64,000 bases of DNA from Lineus longissimus (taxonomy: Eukaryota > Nemertea > Pilidiophora > Heteronemertea > Lineidae), in NCBI RefSeq assembly GCF_910592395.1, contig NC_088314.1:17271998-17335997 (forward strand). Direction: 5' to 3'. Shown here one piece after another: positions 23,401 through 36,273 of the stretch (positions within the stretch are counted from its first letter, which is position 1; every line of letters begins with the position of its first letter). The notes beneath the pieces are model-generated. The model was not told the origin of the DNA. It made no database searches and saw nothing but the letters and a program-made list of their open reading frames with translations. Made by a program: the position numbers and the translations under genes.

Positions 23401-25046
23401 TGACGCAAGGGCCCAAAGCGCCGCGTAGCGGCAAAAATCGTAGCTGGCGAAACATTTATAACGGGTCACCGTCACTTATTATTGGACTTATAGCGCATTT
23501 ACGGGGTTGCAACTATTTTGCTTTATAGTTTCACTAGGAAAGAAAAGCATGCGACCTAACGCCGATCTATTTGTATAAAGTGATAATTGGAAGGTATATA
23601 GTAGGAAATATCAATAAAATAATCATTCCATGTCGTCTTTTGAGGGCATTTTTGATTGTAAAAAATATATGTGTACGTCACCGGAGTCTCTGCAATGATA
23701 ATTTTATCACAGCAGTCTCGCGCAAGTAGAAGTTCTTTACCTATTAGTTCTTCACTTATTAGTCTGGCGCAAAGCCAGACGTTTTCCATTACGATTTCAC
23801 TACGATGTTTGACCAGAAGGAGCAGTGCGCGAGATATGCTAATGAGCAGACTTCCCTCGCTTGAGTTTCGGAAGAATGTTCCATATCGCGCGAAGCTGAC
23901 CACTGCTGACCATGACAGGCGTGCATTGGACTGGTACAGGTTGGAAGTGAACATTGAATATGCTGGTGGTGACGCTTTCTGATGAGAAGTTGGTCGTGAC
24001 TGATGCAGTATCCTTGGACTTGTCCACAGCATCGTTCAATCATTGCTCTCTGAGCTGGCTTGATTCTGTACTTACCCAAATACTGATACCAAATGCCTGT
24101 TGACTGTGCTTTAAGAGAGACTGGGGCCATGCCTAGTCTCTCTTAAAGTACAGTCAACAGATGCCAACCCCCTCAGACTCAGAAACTACAAACGCCCAAC
24201 CCTTCCTGCAACCTTAATACTTCTGGGTCACATCATAGTTTGATGAATATGCACACTGCCCTTTCTAGAATTGCCGTATACAACCGTGTACAATTCGTCC
24301 AGTGGACATCATATTTAAGTCCCGTGTTTTGTTCCTACCGCCGGCATCACGCAGTACGGTTACTCTCCGTTGATCTCTCAAATTATGCATCGTTCTCGAT
24401 AGCCGTTTATGTACGGCCGCAAACATTGGAGCCTCATTCTTTCAAAGTAATATTTTACACGTACCAGGAAGATTTTAACTTTATTTCATGGATTGGAAAT
24501 GACTGTATCAAAAATATTGGGTGTTTCAAAAAATACGACCACAACCTTAAACTTTTGTTGGAGAGATACTCCTCGAGTCATTAGCATAATCTAATCTTAA
24601 CTCCAGCTCGAGGTAATCTTGCGCAGTGTTTCTTCGGCCCAGATACATTATGGTGGAAAACGTCTAGTACAAAGAACGCCTGGCTTGCGCCAGACTAATA
24701 AGTGAAGAAGGCCTGGCTGCGCGAGACTACTGTGATAAAAATGACAATTGCAGCGACTCTGTGACGTAGGCATATACTTTTTACAATTAAAATTGCTCTC
24801 AAAGGACGATAAGGAATGATTATTTATCAACATTTCCTGAACTATATACCTCCTAATTATTACTTCACATAAATAGGTTGGTGTTCGGTCGCGTGCTTTT
24901 CTTTCCTCGTGACAATGTACAGCAAAATAGTTACAACCCCATAATCGCGCTATAAGTCCATAATGAGATCACGGTGACCCGTTATAGATGTTTCGCCAGC
25001 TTCGATATGTTGCCGCTACGCGGCGCGTTGGGTCCTCGCGTCAAGC
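23401..25046. mobile_element. 1.65-kb foldback element with about 390-bp arms
   Basis: The left arm about 23401-23792 begins TGACGCAAGGGCCCAAAGCG. The right arm about 24652-25046 is its diverged reverse complement, ending CGCGTTGGGTCCTCGCGTCA. A solo plus-orientation arm lies at 42558-42956. The centre (about 23800-24240) is itself a repeat, found again at about 42968-43095, 44320-44660 and 44945-45100. A 158-aa minus-strand ORF at 23556-24032 spans arm and centre and looks like chance. Confidence 0.85.
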
Positions 25047-25830
25047 TAAGCACTACTGGGTGCAATTAAGATATTGTTATTGTAATTAACTATCTTACCC
25101 ATCTTAAGTAACATGTCAGATCCAATGATGTACAGACCTGGTGATATTACATAATCCAGTCTTGTATGTATATCAGATAATGATTTCTGGTACCTAGCAA
25201 TTGAAGTTGGAATATCAGGATGTTTATCGATAGAATATTGTAAAAGATTGACGAATTCATTCTGAGCACCCAACTTCATCCCTGGGTTATTAGCAACTGG
25301 TGTTCTTGTTAATGTTTGAGCACCCAGTAAACAATAAACATAAGTTCTGATAGAATTATGCAATCTTTGTATACCAGGATTAGAGAAACCGTTTGACTTT
25401 TGCATCATGAACTGTTGGTATGTTTGGCATGATTTGTTTGATGACATCAATTACATGTTTATGTTTATTAATTTTATCAACAACCCAACTATATCACCAT
25501 ACTTTTGGTTTCTCATTCCCTCGTCCCATTCTGCCTTAAACAATGGGGCTGTTTTATTCAAATAAGCTTTCATCGCAAGCTGTTTGTTCCAACTATTGAC
25601 GTAATACTCGGGATAGGTTATGTTGGTGTTGTAATCTGGTACACTCCAGAAAGTCCACCCTTCATTATTTCAAACACTGATAAATCATATTCATCATTTA
25701 GCTTAAACTCGTTAAGTAACTGTCAAAGTTTCTTATGATTTATGTTATTGTTTAATTCATTGAAATTGGTTTCACCTAGTGTTGGTATCTGTAAGTTTTT
25801 ATTTTTCTAACTTAATAACCCAGTAAAAAG
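25046..25830 (-). pseudogene. decayed AT-rich ORF block of unassigned, possibly mobile or viral origin
   Basis: A clean 134-codon frame at 25450-25046 follows, on the same strand, further reading frames up to about 25830. These are separated by a stop near 25456, at least one frame change and another stop near 25733. Codons are very AT-rich, with many Asn, Ile and Lys, unlike the neighbouring host exons. The composition suggests a degenerate self-replicating element, such as a large DNA transposon or endogenised virus. No diagnostic motif was recognised, so this is only a guess. It abuts the foldback element on one side and a TIR element on the other. Confidence 0.4.
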
Positions 25831-25845
25831 GCCATTCCTAGAATT

Positions 25846-26328
25846 ACCACTTTTCCCTATTACTGCACCCTTTCCAGAAATGGGGCGCTGAGTGTCCGAA
25901 ATAGTGATGTCATAAGGGGAAACTAGGCCTTATGGTGGAGGGACAAAGGAGATAGTCATGGTTGACCAACACACTTGAATGCCTTTAATGACGGACAAGG
26001 GGGGAAAAGTTAGTTCCAATGCAAGCCACCAATTTCGGGAAGCATGTATACACTGATTTTGACAGGAGTTATGTTAAATTCTTTTACAGAGAAAAAACTT
26101 TATTAACGGCAACATAAACATCAAAGTCTATCCTTGTGTTGTGTTGCTAATGGGTAATACATAGTCACTTTTTTGGGTGGGCTAACCACTGTTGTTGGTA
26201 GAATAAAATCATGTGTAGGCGCCCACTGGTTCAAGAGAACAAGAGAACAAAGTTCGACTTAGTCAAAAGAACAAAGTTCTACTGCTAATGCCAGTGTATA
26301 GGGTGTAGTAATAGGGAAAAGTGGTGAA
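25846..26328. repeat. TIR element containing a one-arm foldback copy
   Basis: ATTACCACTTTTCCCTATTA at about 25850 is mirrored by TAGTAATAGGGAAAAGTGGT at about 26308. Between them, 25866-26048 is a partial copy of the 12830-13231 foldback repeat. Confidence 0.6.
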
Positions 26329-26786
26329 TTGTCGTACATCATCTTTCCTATTACTTTTGATTGCACTTTTTGTGCAAGGCCTCATAATTCGGGCAGACGA
26401 CAAGAGTGAAGCGGCTATATGGAACACGCTCGCTATTCCGGCTAATTTCCGACTCACATTTTGGAATAACGGTCAAACGAACCTATCAGCGCAAAGCCAT
26501 GTAGGGTGGCGTATCTTATGACGTAGTCATCATTAGTGCATTAGTTAGAGAAGTCTAATTAGAGGTAATTAGTGCGATTTTTTGTATAAATAGACAACTT
26601 ATATGAATTTCCTATTAATTTCAAAGAGACATTTTACTGACAGATAGAGGCGATTTGAGTTTCACTAAAACGATTTTGTCACATGACGATGGTATCTCCT
26701 TTACCTGGAATAGCTTTTCACCCCTTATCAACACTCGACTGTACATAGAAATGAGTTGTTTATTGAGATCATTCTTGCAAAGGATC

Positions 26787-29700
26787 ATGATGAAATCTGC
26801 TCTTGCTTTATTGGTGATAATTGTGATCGTGTTTGTCAAGGATGCATGTAGGTACATTTTTAAGTTCACATTTTCTGAACAGAACCAAGGGTTAACCAGC
26901 TTGCAAGTGATAGGCGTTCACGTTGTGCAGCGGTCAATGTGAACTCTGTAGCCCCTTACTTTTTTGTAATCAAGTGTTTTTACGTGATAACCGGTTCCGA
27001 GTAGTGAAATGGAAAGATTCTCAACGGTAAAGTTTCACCTTCTCTCAAAAATTGAGACCCTTTCAGGTCCTCATGGCATTATGGATTGGTTCAAAAATAG
27101 CAAGCTGACAATAGCATATAGTAACCGCGAATCATATACAAATATTTCTGGGGTGCCGTTTCTTACTTCCCCGAAACATTGGCAAAAATTGCTACGATTG
27201 CCTGCAAATAGCCAGTCCTGCTATTCTGATAATTCCAAAGAATCGACAATGTTTGATGATATTTCCTGATCGCCACTACCTGCTATTACAAAGCAGCAAA
27301 CATGGCTGGTGTAGCGCAAAGTGACACAATATCTTTAACCGTTAGATGTGAGATCTGTTGCGCGGATATTGACAATAGGGATGTCGAGACTAGGGATCAC
27401 GGATCCTTATACGTAAACGGATAGAAATATGTACACATAATTCGTCCTCTTTCTACAGAGTTTTGCCGTATACGTATAAGGATCCTAGATAAGTCGATTT
27501 GCGAAAACTCCCTAGGTCACAACATTTCACCATCACTACTATAATGGACGTAGAGGTGTAATAGTTTGTAATCTAACTCCTCCGTCAGTTTAGATCGGAT
27601 GACAACAAAACTTCTCCTGAAAGTCGAGATTGATACAGAGTATGTCTTGGCGGGCTTTGATTTTGGAATTCTGGACCGATTATGGAGAAATTGCATTTTT
27701 GGTTGCTTCCATAAAAGGGCATGTTCATCATCATAAGGTAGATTGTCAAAAGTCAACAGGAGTTCTCATTAGCATAAGGGGGCATTTCATGAGTGCGGAA
27801 ATACAAAATGTATACCGAACTAAAACCAAATTGCAAAACAAATATCCGTATAAATTGTTCAGGTACTTACTAATACTATTTATTCTCCCATTTCATGGTA
27901 ATTTCAGTTGCTTTATTCACTTTTAACTGAGAGAAACAACGCCTCTGACCAGATGATTATGCCCATAGCCTCAACTAACTGATAATTTTCTTGCAGTCCC
28001 TCAGTTGGACAAACCAACCATATCAGGGTTCACAGCCAGGATCACAGTGGGGACGAACTTCACCTGGACATGCGTCGACCTTGGCCCTATGCCTTGCCTA
28101 GACCAAGTTCAATGGTTGAAGTCTGGGCAACCTATTCCGCCGACAGCCGTCTCAGGGATGTGTAATGAAATCTACTCCAAGGTCGCAGTAGCTGAAGACC
28201 AGGGTATCTACCGGTGCCAAACGAACAGCATGAGTGCTTCAACGCTAAGTGACCCAATATCATTAACCGTAGGTGAGATTCGTGCGCGGATATTGACAAT
28301 AGGGAGGTCAGGATCACGGATTCTTAAACGTAAACGGATAGAAATGTACAAATAATTCGTCCTCTTTCTACAGAGTTTTATCCGTATACGTATAAAAATC
28401 CTTGATCAGTCGCTATTCTCAACCTCCCTTATACTTCAAAGGTAAGCAACACCTTGACATAACTGTTGGGGTGTTGACGAGTTCGCGATTGAGAATACAT
28501 ATTGTGGGTTCCGAAAAGCTAAAAAAGGCGGTTTCCAAGAGAATGCCTTTTTTAATTTCTTCATTATTCAAAAAAATTAAATCGCATCCCGTTGCTTGAA
28601 ATTAAATTATTTTCTTATAAAACATTCATTCGTTGTAACCACAACCGAAAACTGCCTTCTACTAGCTCTTTTACTTCTACTGCGATCAAAGGTCAAGGTC
28701 AACCTGGAATTTAGAATTTTTTAGCCGAAGTCAAGCAGTGCCATTAAAATGATAATGGGCCTTGAACGTAAATGAGCGTTTAAATCCAAACTTTCATGAT
28801 TTAAAAAATATCTACTCTAACTCGAGTTTCAAAGGCAACCAAAAAATCCTGTAACTATTGGGCGTCCCTTTGTTCTAACCGTCTATTGTTGGGTGACACG
28901 CTTTATTTTGACGTCATTCAGATGGCCGCCAAATCCTATTTTTGGCTTTATCTCACTTTATATTTGACATACGATGATGATTTTGGTGGCTAGTTATGGG
29001 TTTTAGGGGTCAAGGAATTTATTCAGATTGTTTAATCGGGAATTGCATTATGGAAAATCCATTACGGCCGCAATTATTGCCCCCAAATTGTGTTTTGGCC
29101 ACAACTTCGTTGATCTAACTCCTCCGTCAGTTTAGATCGGATGACAAAAAAAATCTTCTCCTGTAATTTGAGACTGATACAGAGTATGTCTTGGCGGGCT
29201 TTAATTTTGGAATTCTGGAGCGATTATGGAGAAATTAATCTTTTGTTGCTTACATAAAAGGGCATGTTCATCATCATAAGGTAGATTGTCAAAAGTCAAC
29301 AGGAGTTCTCATTAGCATAAGGGGGCATTTCATGAGTGCGAGAATACAAAATGTATACCGAACTAAAACCAAATTGCAAAACAAATATCCGTATAAATTG
29401 TTCAGGTACGTACTAATGCTATTTATTCTCCCATTTCAAGTTAATTTCAGTTGCTTTATTCACTTTTAACTGAGAGAAACAACCCCCCGGACCAGACGAT
29501 AATGCCCATAGCCGCAACTAACTGATAATCCTTTTTCAGTCGTTCCGCCAGGTAAACCATCCATATCAGGGTTCATAGCCAGTATCAGAACGGGGACAAC
29601 CTTCACCTGGACATGCGCCGAGCCTGGCGCTACAAATTTTGAATGGTGGAAGACTGGGGACCTTTCTCAGCTGACAGGCACCACAGGGGCGTCTGGTGAA

Positions 29701-30788
29701 ATCTACTCCAAGATCGCAGCAGCTGGAGACCAGGGTACCTACTATTGCAAAGCAAGCAACTCGGCTGGTGTAGCGCAAAGTGACTCAATATCTTTAACCG
29801 TTACAGGTGAGATCCGTTGCGTGAATATTGACAATAGGGAAGTCAAGACTAGGGATCACGGATCCTTATACGTAAATGGATAGAATTGTTCACAAAATTC
29901 GTCCTCTTTCTACCGAGTTTATCCGTTACGTATAAGGATCCTAGAGACGTCGCTGTTTTCAACCTCGCTTATGCTTTCAAAGTAGGCAACACCTTGACAT
30001 AACTGTTGCAGGTCAAAGTTGCCTCCTATTCATTTTATCAAAAAATGGCCAAACAAATTGTTTGGACCCATTTTACCAACTCAAGTTGTCAAGCTTGTCA
30101 TCCAGTTTGAACAGGCGGCGATGCTTTTTTTCCCATCAATCCAGTCAGAATTAGTTGCAAAATCTGCATTCATCACAATGATTCTTTTAAGAGGTAAACA
30201 TTTTCATCTTTTCTCGCGCTTCCATCAAACGTGCCATTGAGCATGTTGGGCCTTGAGCAACCAAGCCAAGCACTTTGTTACCGAAACCTTTAAAAGTCCC
30301 CTGTCATCTCGGCATTTCATGTACATGTAGATGAAGCAAGGAGAGAGGGTCGACCATTGAATTGGTTCATGTAAGCGCTTCCAAGGATGGCTAGGGTAAC
30401 ATAGATGGGGACGTAGTGGACAACATTGTCTGCCTTTTTAGGGCCGTTTATTATAAATGGATTGCAGTATCCAGTGTCGCAGCTTACAGCACCTGTCTAC
30501 AATTCTATTCAAAATTTTTAACATTGTTCGCGGATTCCTGCCAATTGAATCGATGTTGCTCATGTGAAACAAGCATAATATTCTTCAGTTATGCATGCTA
30601 TTCTAGTTATTATATATTTGGCTCTCACTTGTCTAATCCCTTCTTCAGCTTCATCTGGCGGCGACGATCAAACTACGACTGACTCGTCGACACTGACTCC
30701 CACATCTAGCAATGCAGCTGGTGTAGGCCTAGCAGCCCTCCCACACGCGGCCATCACCATGGCCTGTTTGTTCCGTGCGTACTTCTAA
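26787..30788 (+). CDS. GPI-anchored cell-surface protein with two Ig domains, 247 aa
   Basis: Four exons join in phase, all at phase-1 borders: 26787-26847 (M-M-K-S-A-L-A-L-L-V-I-I-V-I-V-F, signal peptide), 27997-28272 (Ig 1), 29540-29806 (Ig 2) and 30649-30788 (TAA). Ig 1 has F-T-W-T-C, then Q-W-L-K and D-Q-G-I-Y-R-C. Ig 2 has F-T-W-T-C, then E-W-W-K and D-Q-G-T-Y-Y-C-K-A-S-N. The last exon is a Thr/Ser-rich stalk ending in small residues (S-S-N-A-A) and a hydrophobic tail without a cytoplasmic part, as expected for a GPI signal. The protein is likely a surface adhesion or recognition molecule. The two Ig exons lie in a 1.54-kb tandem duplication. The exon 1 donor could shift by a few bases. 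Confidence 0.8.
27284..27345 (+). pseudogene. remnant of a third Ig exon
   Basis: Bases 27284-27345 match the 3' end of the Ig 2 exon (Y-Y-C-K-A-S-N and A-G-V-A-Q-S-D, S-L-T-V), followed by the same intron sequence. The 5' part of the domain is missing. It lies in intron 1 of the Ig gene. Confidence 0.75.
27570..30007. repeat. tandem duplication, unit about 1.54 kb, carrying Ig exon and flanking introns
   Basis: Bases 27570-28468 match 29112-30007 in both intron and exon, starting ATCTAACTCCTCCGTCAGTT and ending ACACCTTGACATAACTGTTG. Each copy also carries a short palindrome, GGATCCTTATACGTA, later mirrored. Confidence 0.85.
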
Positions 30789-32920
30789 GCCGCTAAGAAT
30801 AACAAATGAAATCAACTCCGCAAGAGAGGATCCCTGACGACATCACTTAAGTTACGTGATTTTATGCCATCATAGGCAGGTTTTGAAACCTCAACGAACG
30901 AAAAAGTACGAAAGTCAGTTGTGATACCCAGTTCTGGGCATTATTCGTTTACGCGACTACAGTCGAAAATCAAATTCAAGTACTTTCATAGACGTCATTT
31001 TGATACCCTTGTTGACAATGATTCGATAACATCAACTTTTTGGCTCCTACTTTTGGATTTAGACCCTTTTAAGGGCCCCATTTCTGAGGTAATGTGTAAA
31101 TTTTCACGCGGAAAAAATTCATTTTTTCAAATCAGCACTACCACATTACCCCAAAACATCTTTTTTCTCATTGCCCGACTTACAAATTCAACCAAGGCAC
31201 ATTGTGCTCAGCCGGGTGACAATGCGATGATTACGGACCTAGGGAGAATTTCCGTAGCAGCAGCTAGCTCCTCTTCGAACGAGGCTGAGCCACAAGTCAT
31301 CCGCATAGAACGGATCAGCGTTTTCGTGGTGCAAGCAACTGGGTCTCGACCACTGAATATGGCTATGCCAAATAAGGCTGAGCACTATTTGTCTGTGTGC
31401 GGCTAGCATTACGACGCACGTTAACGTATTTTATCAACTAAGTCTTTTGAAGAGTTCTCTGCATCTGAGTGCTACTGACACGTACTCGTCGTTTTCAAGA
31501 GTTATGAAACTTGCCTATTGTCCAAGAAGGAGTAATCATAAAAACATTACGAACTTCATGTTAAAACTCGTCACTCATATTTCTATTCAAAATGTACTTT
31601 ATTCTTTGATGAACTGACCTACCTAGCTCCTTACTGTATTCTCACTTCTAACCCGTTAAAAAAAAGTTCAAGTTATATTCTGTGAACATACATGTACTTG
31701 TACAATGATAATGGTGCAAATTGAAAGGGTGAACTTTTTTCCATCTTGTATTAATTTCGCATTAAGATCTGAATGCACATACCATTCATTCGCTCTGATA
31801 CAATTCTCTTTAGACAGACAAGTTAGTTACAACTCTATGCTCGCAATTCTGTCTTTTTGGCGGGGCTATTTCTTCGCACCAATCATTTAGATTCGTCAGC
31901 TTCACCTAAAATCACGTAACCTTTTCATCTATCTGGGTATTTGCCTCAAATCGGAACAAAAATAAAACAAACACGTATAAAGCATGTTGCGGACAGAAAG
32001 AGAAAGGCAATCACTAGGGTTTGCCGATCAGTGTTAGATGTCACACAACCGTCATAAGAAATTGTATATATAAATACTTCATTGATGCCTTCATCCGGAT
32101 AGTTACAAGTAAGATATCAAAACTTTGCATGCCAAACAAATTTATCTTTTCCTGTCGTAACATTCTCACTTTTGCATGTTTCACTAACGTTCGAGCATCT
32201 ACCTTGAAGCATTTCGTACTGTGTAAACGGTCTAAAAGGTACGCCACTGTAAGTGCGCGAGAAATATCATCGGCAAACCACGTTTCGGAACGCAAATAAT
32301 ATCTCCTTCAGTTTGTTTTGGTTTTCAAATTACATATTCTAGTAAAAATCATTTTGGCAATTGCATTGGATAAATATTATCATGGTGTTCACCATGTACG
32401 CCAATCGATAATGCTACACTTAATGGATTTGAACCCAAGAATGATTGTCAGAAAACACTCTAAAAACCGATAAAGCGCCGATACCCTTACTAAAAATAAG
32501 GGGTAAGGCATGTAGGGTGCGCAATAAATCTCGCCGTTTCTGCGCCACAAAATAAAAAAAATCTCACCATATTTGGGGAGATGATGCAGCAAGTGGCAAA
32601 CGGGTATAAAATCCTGAGCCCTCCCCGAAAATCGGCGAGAGGAAACTTTGGCCTGATAGAAAACGGAACTCTGTTTCCATAAGTTGGAAATTCTTTTTTG
32701 AAGGTAAGCACTAAATTTTGATTTAAGCTAGCTCGGACTTTCCTTTTTCCGCATCCGATACCGTTCATAAATTTTAAGGTTCAAATTTTATCATGTTCTC
32801 CTGGAATCATTGTGCTACACAAATATTGGAAGGGATTTAAGAAGGTAGATTCATGTTCTCTTTTCATGAAATCTGTTTTACTTTGCAAGTTTCCAGGTTA
32901 CTACTTTATACTTAAATACT
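30789..32920. other. no convincing gene
   Basis: Region after the Ig gene. A 161-codon plus-strand ORF at 30921-31406 has low-complexity, non-domain content and no supported splice sites. The rest is AT-rich with no recognised element. Confidence 0.4.
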
Positions 32921-32929
32921 ACTTCATCA

Positions 32930-35840
32930 GAAAATATTCTGCAGCGAAAATCTCTAGCCTTTTGCAACGCTCAGACGAATGGCTATTTAGCAGACGTTAT
33001 CTAATTCATCCGCAGCAATAGGTAGAAACAAGCTGTCATGATTATTTGATTTCAAAATCACTTCAAAATAGTGCTTGGTATTTTTCCATTCTCGAATATT
33101 TCCCACGCTTAGACTTTTTATAATAAACACATCCTTTTATATCATTTAAGATCTTATCATTTGATTTATTTGAGGCATCCAGTAGAATGTCTCTGCTGTG
33201 TTTTTGGGTTCAGACCAGAGGTCATTCCTGCGATCGATACATCAAGTCGGAAAAATACTCTATTATTTCCAGTTGACAGCCTTTGTGACTGGAGATGGAC
33301 AACAGGTATATATCGACCGGTTCTTTTGTGGGGTCATAAACGATGAACACGTTTGGTGATTAAACTCTTTGAAATCCACGACTTGTGAAAAGTTTATGAT
33401 TTGTGAATGTGAACGCTGTGACTATGCTATCTATTTTTATAAGGTTCAGACAGTGGGTGATACAGAATACCTACTTGTATAATTTGCCGCGGCAGGTGGG
33501 CCTGGTCATTTTACTAAGTCCATTTTATACAGTAAGAGTGATGGTACATAGAGAACAGTCTATTATAATAACACGAATCCCGGGATGATCAGGTATGCAT
33601 AATACACTCACCTAGGAACTAAGCAAGACTTAATAACTTTAGAAATATGGCCTCTTATGAATATCTGTGGTTTTTGTTAGGTCCTAGATTTTTGGTTATT
33701 CATTTTAAGACATTTTTACGATGTTACTGTCGCTTCAAATAAACATGAGGTAATCCTTTGGCACTGAACATGATGTGCGTGGTGACGTCCAAACTTTTAT
33801 ACAATTAAGATGATTGTGATAACGCAGCAAAACGTTATAAAAGGAAAATCTCTTTACGACAAGTATCCACACCTGAGTATTTTCACCATGAAACATTAGA
33901 AAAATTACTAGCCTTACCTGCCGCGGCAAATTATACAAGTAGGGACTGTATGACCGTCTCAGATTTGCCTGAATTTTTTTGGTGAAAGGGCTATGGGTAG
34001 ACAAAAAAAAATGGAATTTCAGGATTTTGCTATCTACCCATCCAGGTCCCTAAAACAGATTATTTTTCTAGGGTCTCAGGAACGGTCATTGTTTTGAGGG
34101 TCAAAATTGGACTTCTTTAAAAAATTGCTTTTGAAGTTGAAATATCTCAGTGCGCCGATGACTTCCCAGCGTTATTTTGACAGATGTCAGTCTATGATGG
34201 AAGGAGCTGCGGAAAATGGAAAAGTTTCCTCGGGTAGTTGAGGGCTAGCCTGTTGGAGGCGCTGCAAAACAGTGCTTTTTTCTGAAATGACACATGTATT
34301 TCAGGCAATCCAAGGCTGCACCCTCAACATCCCAAGCTAGTTTATGCATGATATGATTCCATTAGCTTGCCCAATACTACGCCACTTTAAAATATTGTGG
34401 GATAATGAACGCGCGAGAGTATAGAAGAAAAATATCATGTTGTTTGTTATTATTTTGGAAGAAAAAAAGCAAATAATAAATTATGAGTTGTCCAAACATT
34501 CTATGAGCTGTGTCATACATTTGTATTTTCCCTACTGCTGTTACATAAACGGTGCCCGCGGTGGAGGGCGATATGTACCGAAATGTCAACCCCGATAAAA
34601 CATTATTGACCGAGGCGGCTCTGGGCCGAGGTCAACAAAGTCACATCGATCTCGCTTTCTCGCTCCGGATTATTATTGAAAATCAGCATCAGGACGCTTG
34701 GTGTCACGGAAGCTGAACGGGTAAATTTCGTTCTGGGCGCACCCTGGGTGCACTTGGCTTACTGGAACAAACGGTATGGTCCCGCTTACAGCGGAATAGG
34801 GAGCATTCATTGATGACTGAACTGGGCACGAAATGGTGTCTGGCTTCAAACAAAATCCCCTAACGAACCCATCCCACCATTCCAGGAATGACACGTGTCA
34901 GGTATATCATGGCAAAGTCTTCTTACACCACTGGATACAGATAGAAATCAGCACATGTAATGTCATGGATGTGCGAACTTGAGGCCTGCAGCATGTACAG
35001 TTAATTTGCGTGATCATCGAGCAACTTGGTAGTCAATTTTCTTAGTCCATATAAATTGTAAACCACTTGCGTATGTGGTGACTACCTAGAATCTAGGCTA
35101 CAGTTTAAAGAGATCCAGTCGTGACACAAGTCTTCGTTTAGACTATCAAAACGTGCTAAAATAACTAAATTGGTGATTACTTCTTATGTAGCTAATTGGC
35201 TGCCGGGTTGGCTACATACTGTAAAACAGAAAAATTTCGTGTGAATGTTATTTTCGCGAATTTCGCGAGTAGGTCACGTTCGCGAAACTAATCTGCAGCG
35301 AAAATCTCTTGCTTTTTACCACACCCAGACGAATGGCTATAAGGCAAACGTTATCTTCTTCATCAAGCTACTAGCAACAGGTAGAAACAAAATGGCTGTC
35401 ATGATGATTTGTTGTCAAAATCATATCCAAACCGTGCCTTGGTATTTTTCCATCCTTGGATGTTTACTCCTGCTCTTAAATCTTTATCATTTCGTTCATT
35501 TGAGACATCCAGTAGAATGGTCTGTTGTATTCGAGATCAGACAAGAGGTCAGTCATGTGACCGATATATCAAGTCGAAAGACTTCCCATTGATTTCCCAT
35601 TGACAGCCTTTTTGACCGGATATAATAACATGTAGGCCTATATATTGCCCGGTTTTACGTCATCCTGAGGAAATCAGGGCTTAATGTCCGCTTCTCCGGC
35701 CCTGGTGGAGCGAACATTAACCTCAGGATGGTTTTATGTGGAGCCACAAAAGATGAATACATTCTGTTATTGAACTCTTTGAAATACACGACTTGTATTA
35801 AAGTTTATGATTTGTGATTGTGAACGCGGTGACTATTATT
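32930..35840. repeat. two diverged direct copies of a 0.5-kb segment, with a TIR element between
   Basis: Bases 32930-33440 match 35285-35840 (for example CTGCAGCGAAAATCTC, then CAGACGAATGGCTAT, then CATCCAGTAGAATG). Between them, CTTGTATAATTTGCCGCGGC at about 33474 and its reverse complement at about 33942 bound an element of about 480 bp. A small hairpin follows at about 35665-35732. Confidence 0.65.
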
Positions 35841-36273
35841 TTCAAATTACAATGAAAATAATTCAATGCCGGTATATATCCGTCATGCTTGGTATGTGAT
35901 GTCAAATATGTCAAAGAAATCAATAGATGAGATGATTATCTTGAAGGTTTATCAGACGAATATAACAAGACTTAGAAGAGAGCTTTTTAGTATTTGAATT
36001 TGTTTTCCCTTATGAAACAGCATGTCAACCGTCTGCATAATAAGTCAGATTGAGGCATGTCTATTGAGGCGATTCATGAACGTCCAAGTTTTAACAACTT
36101 GAAGCGAAACAGGTTTACGCACGTAGGCATTTGCTCTGTGTTGTTGTTTTGTGCATACGAGTAGGCCTACACCTCGGTCAAAAGTAAACGAACACTTGAA
36201 ATGTCCACATAATATGTCCTAAAATATACACTACCCTCAAAAAGTTTGGGAACACCTACGCCACATGTAATGT

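Noticed and set aside
23556-24032. 158-codon minus-strand ORF
   Set aside because: It crosses from a foldback arm into the repeat core, lacks domain content, and parallel copies at 42714 and 44308 have different frames. Chance opening in repeat DNA is likelier.
30921-31406. 161-codon plus-strand ORF after the Ig gene
   Set aside because: It has no recognised domain and low-complexity Ser-rich parts. It may be 3' UTR or chance.
34673-34894. Minus-strand ORF with paired cysteines as a possible exon
   Set aside because: Part of it matches sequence near 38600 in the other orientation at DNA level, implying a repeat. No splice sites fit.
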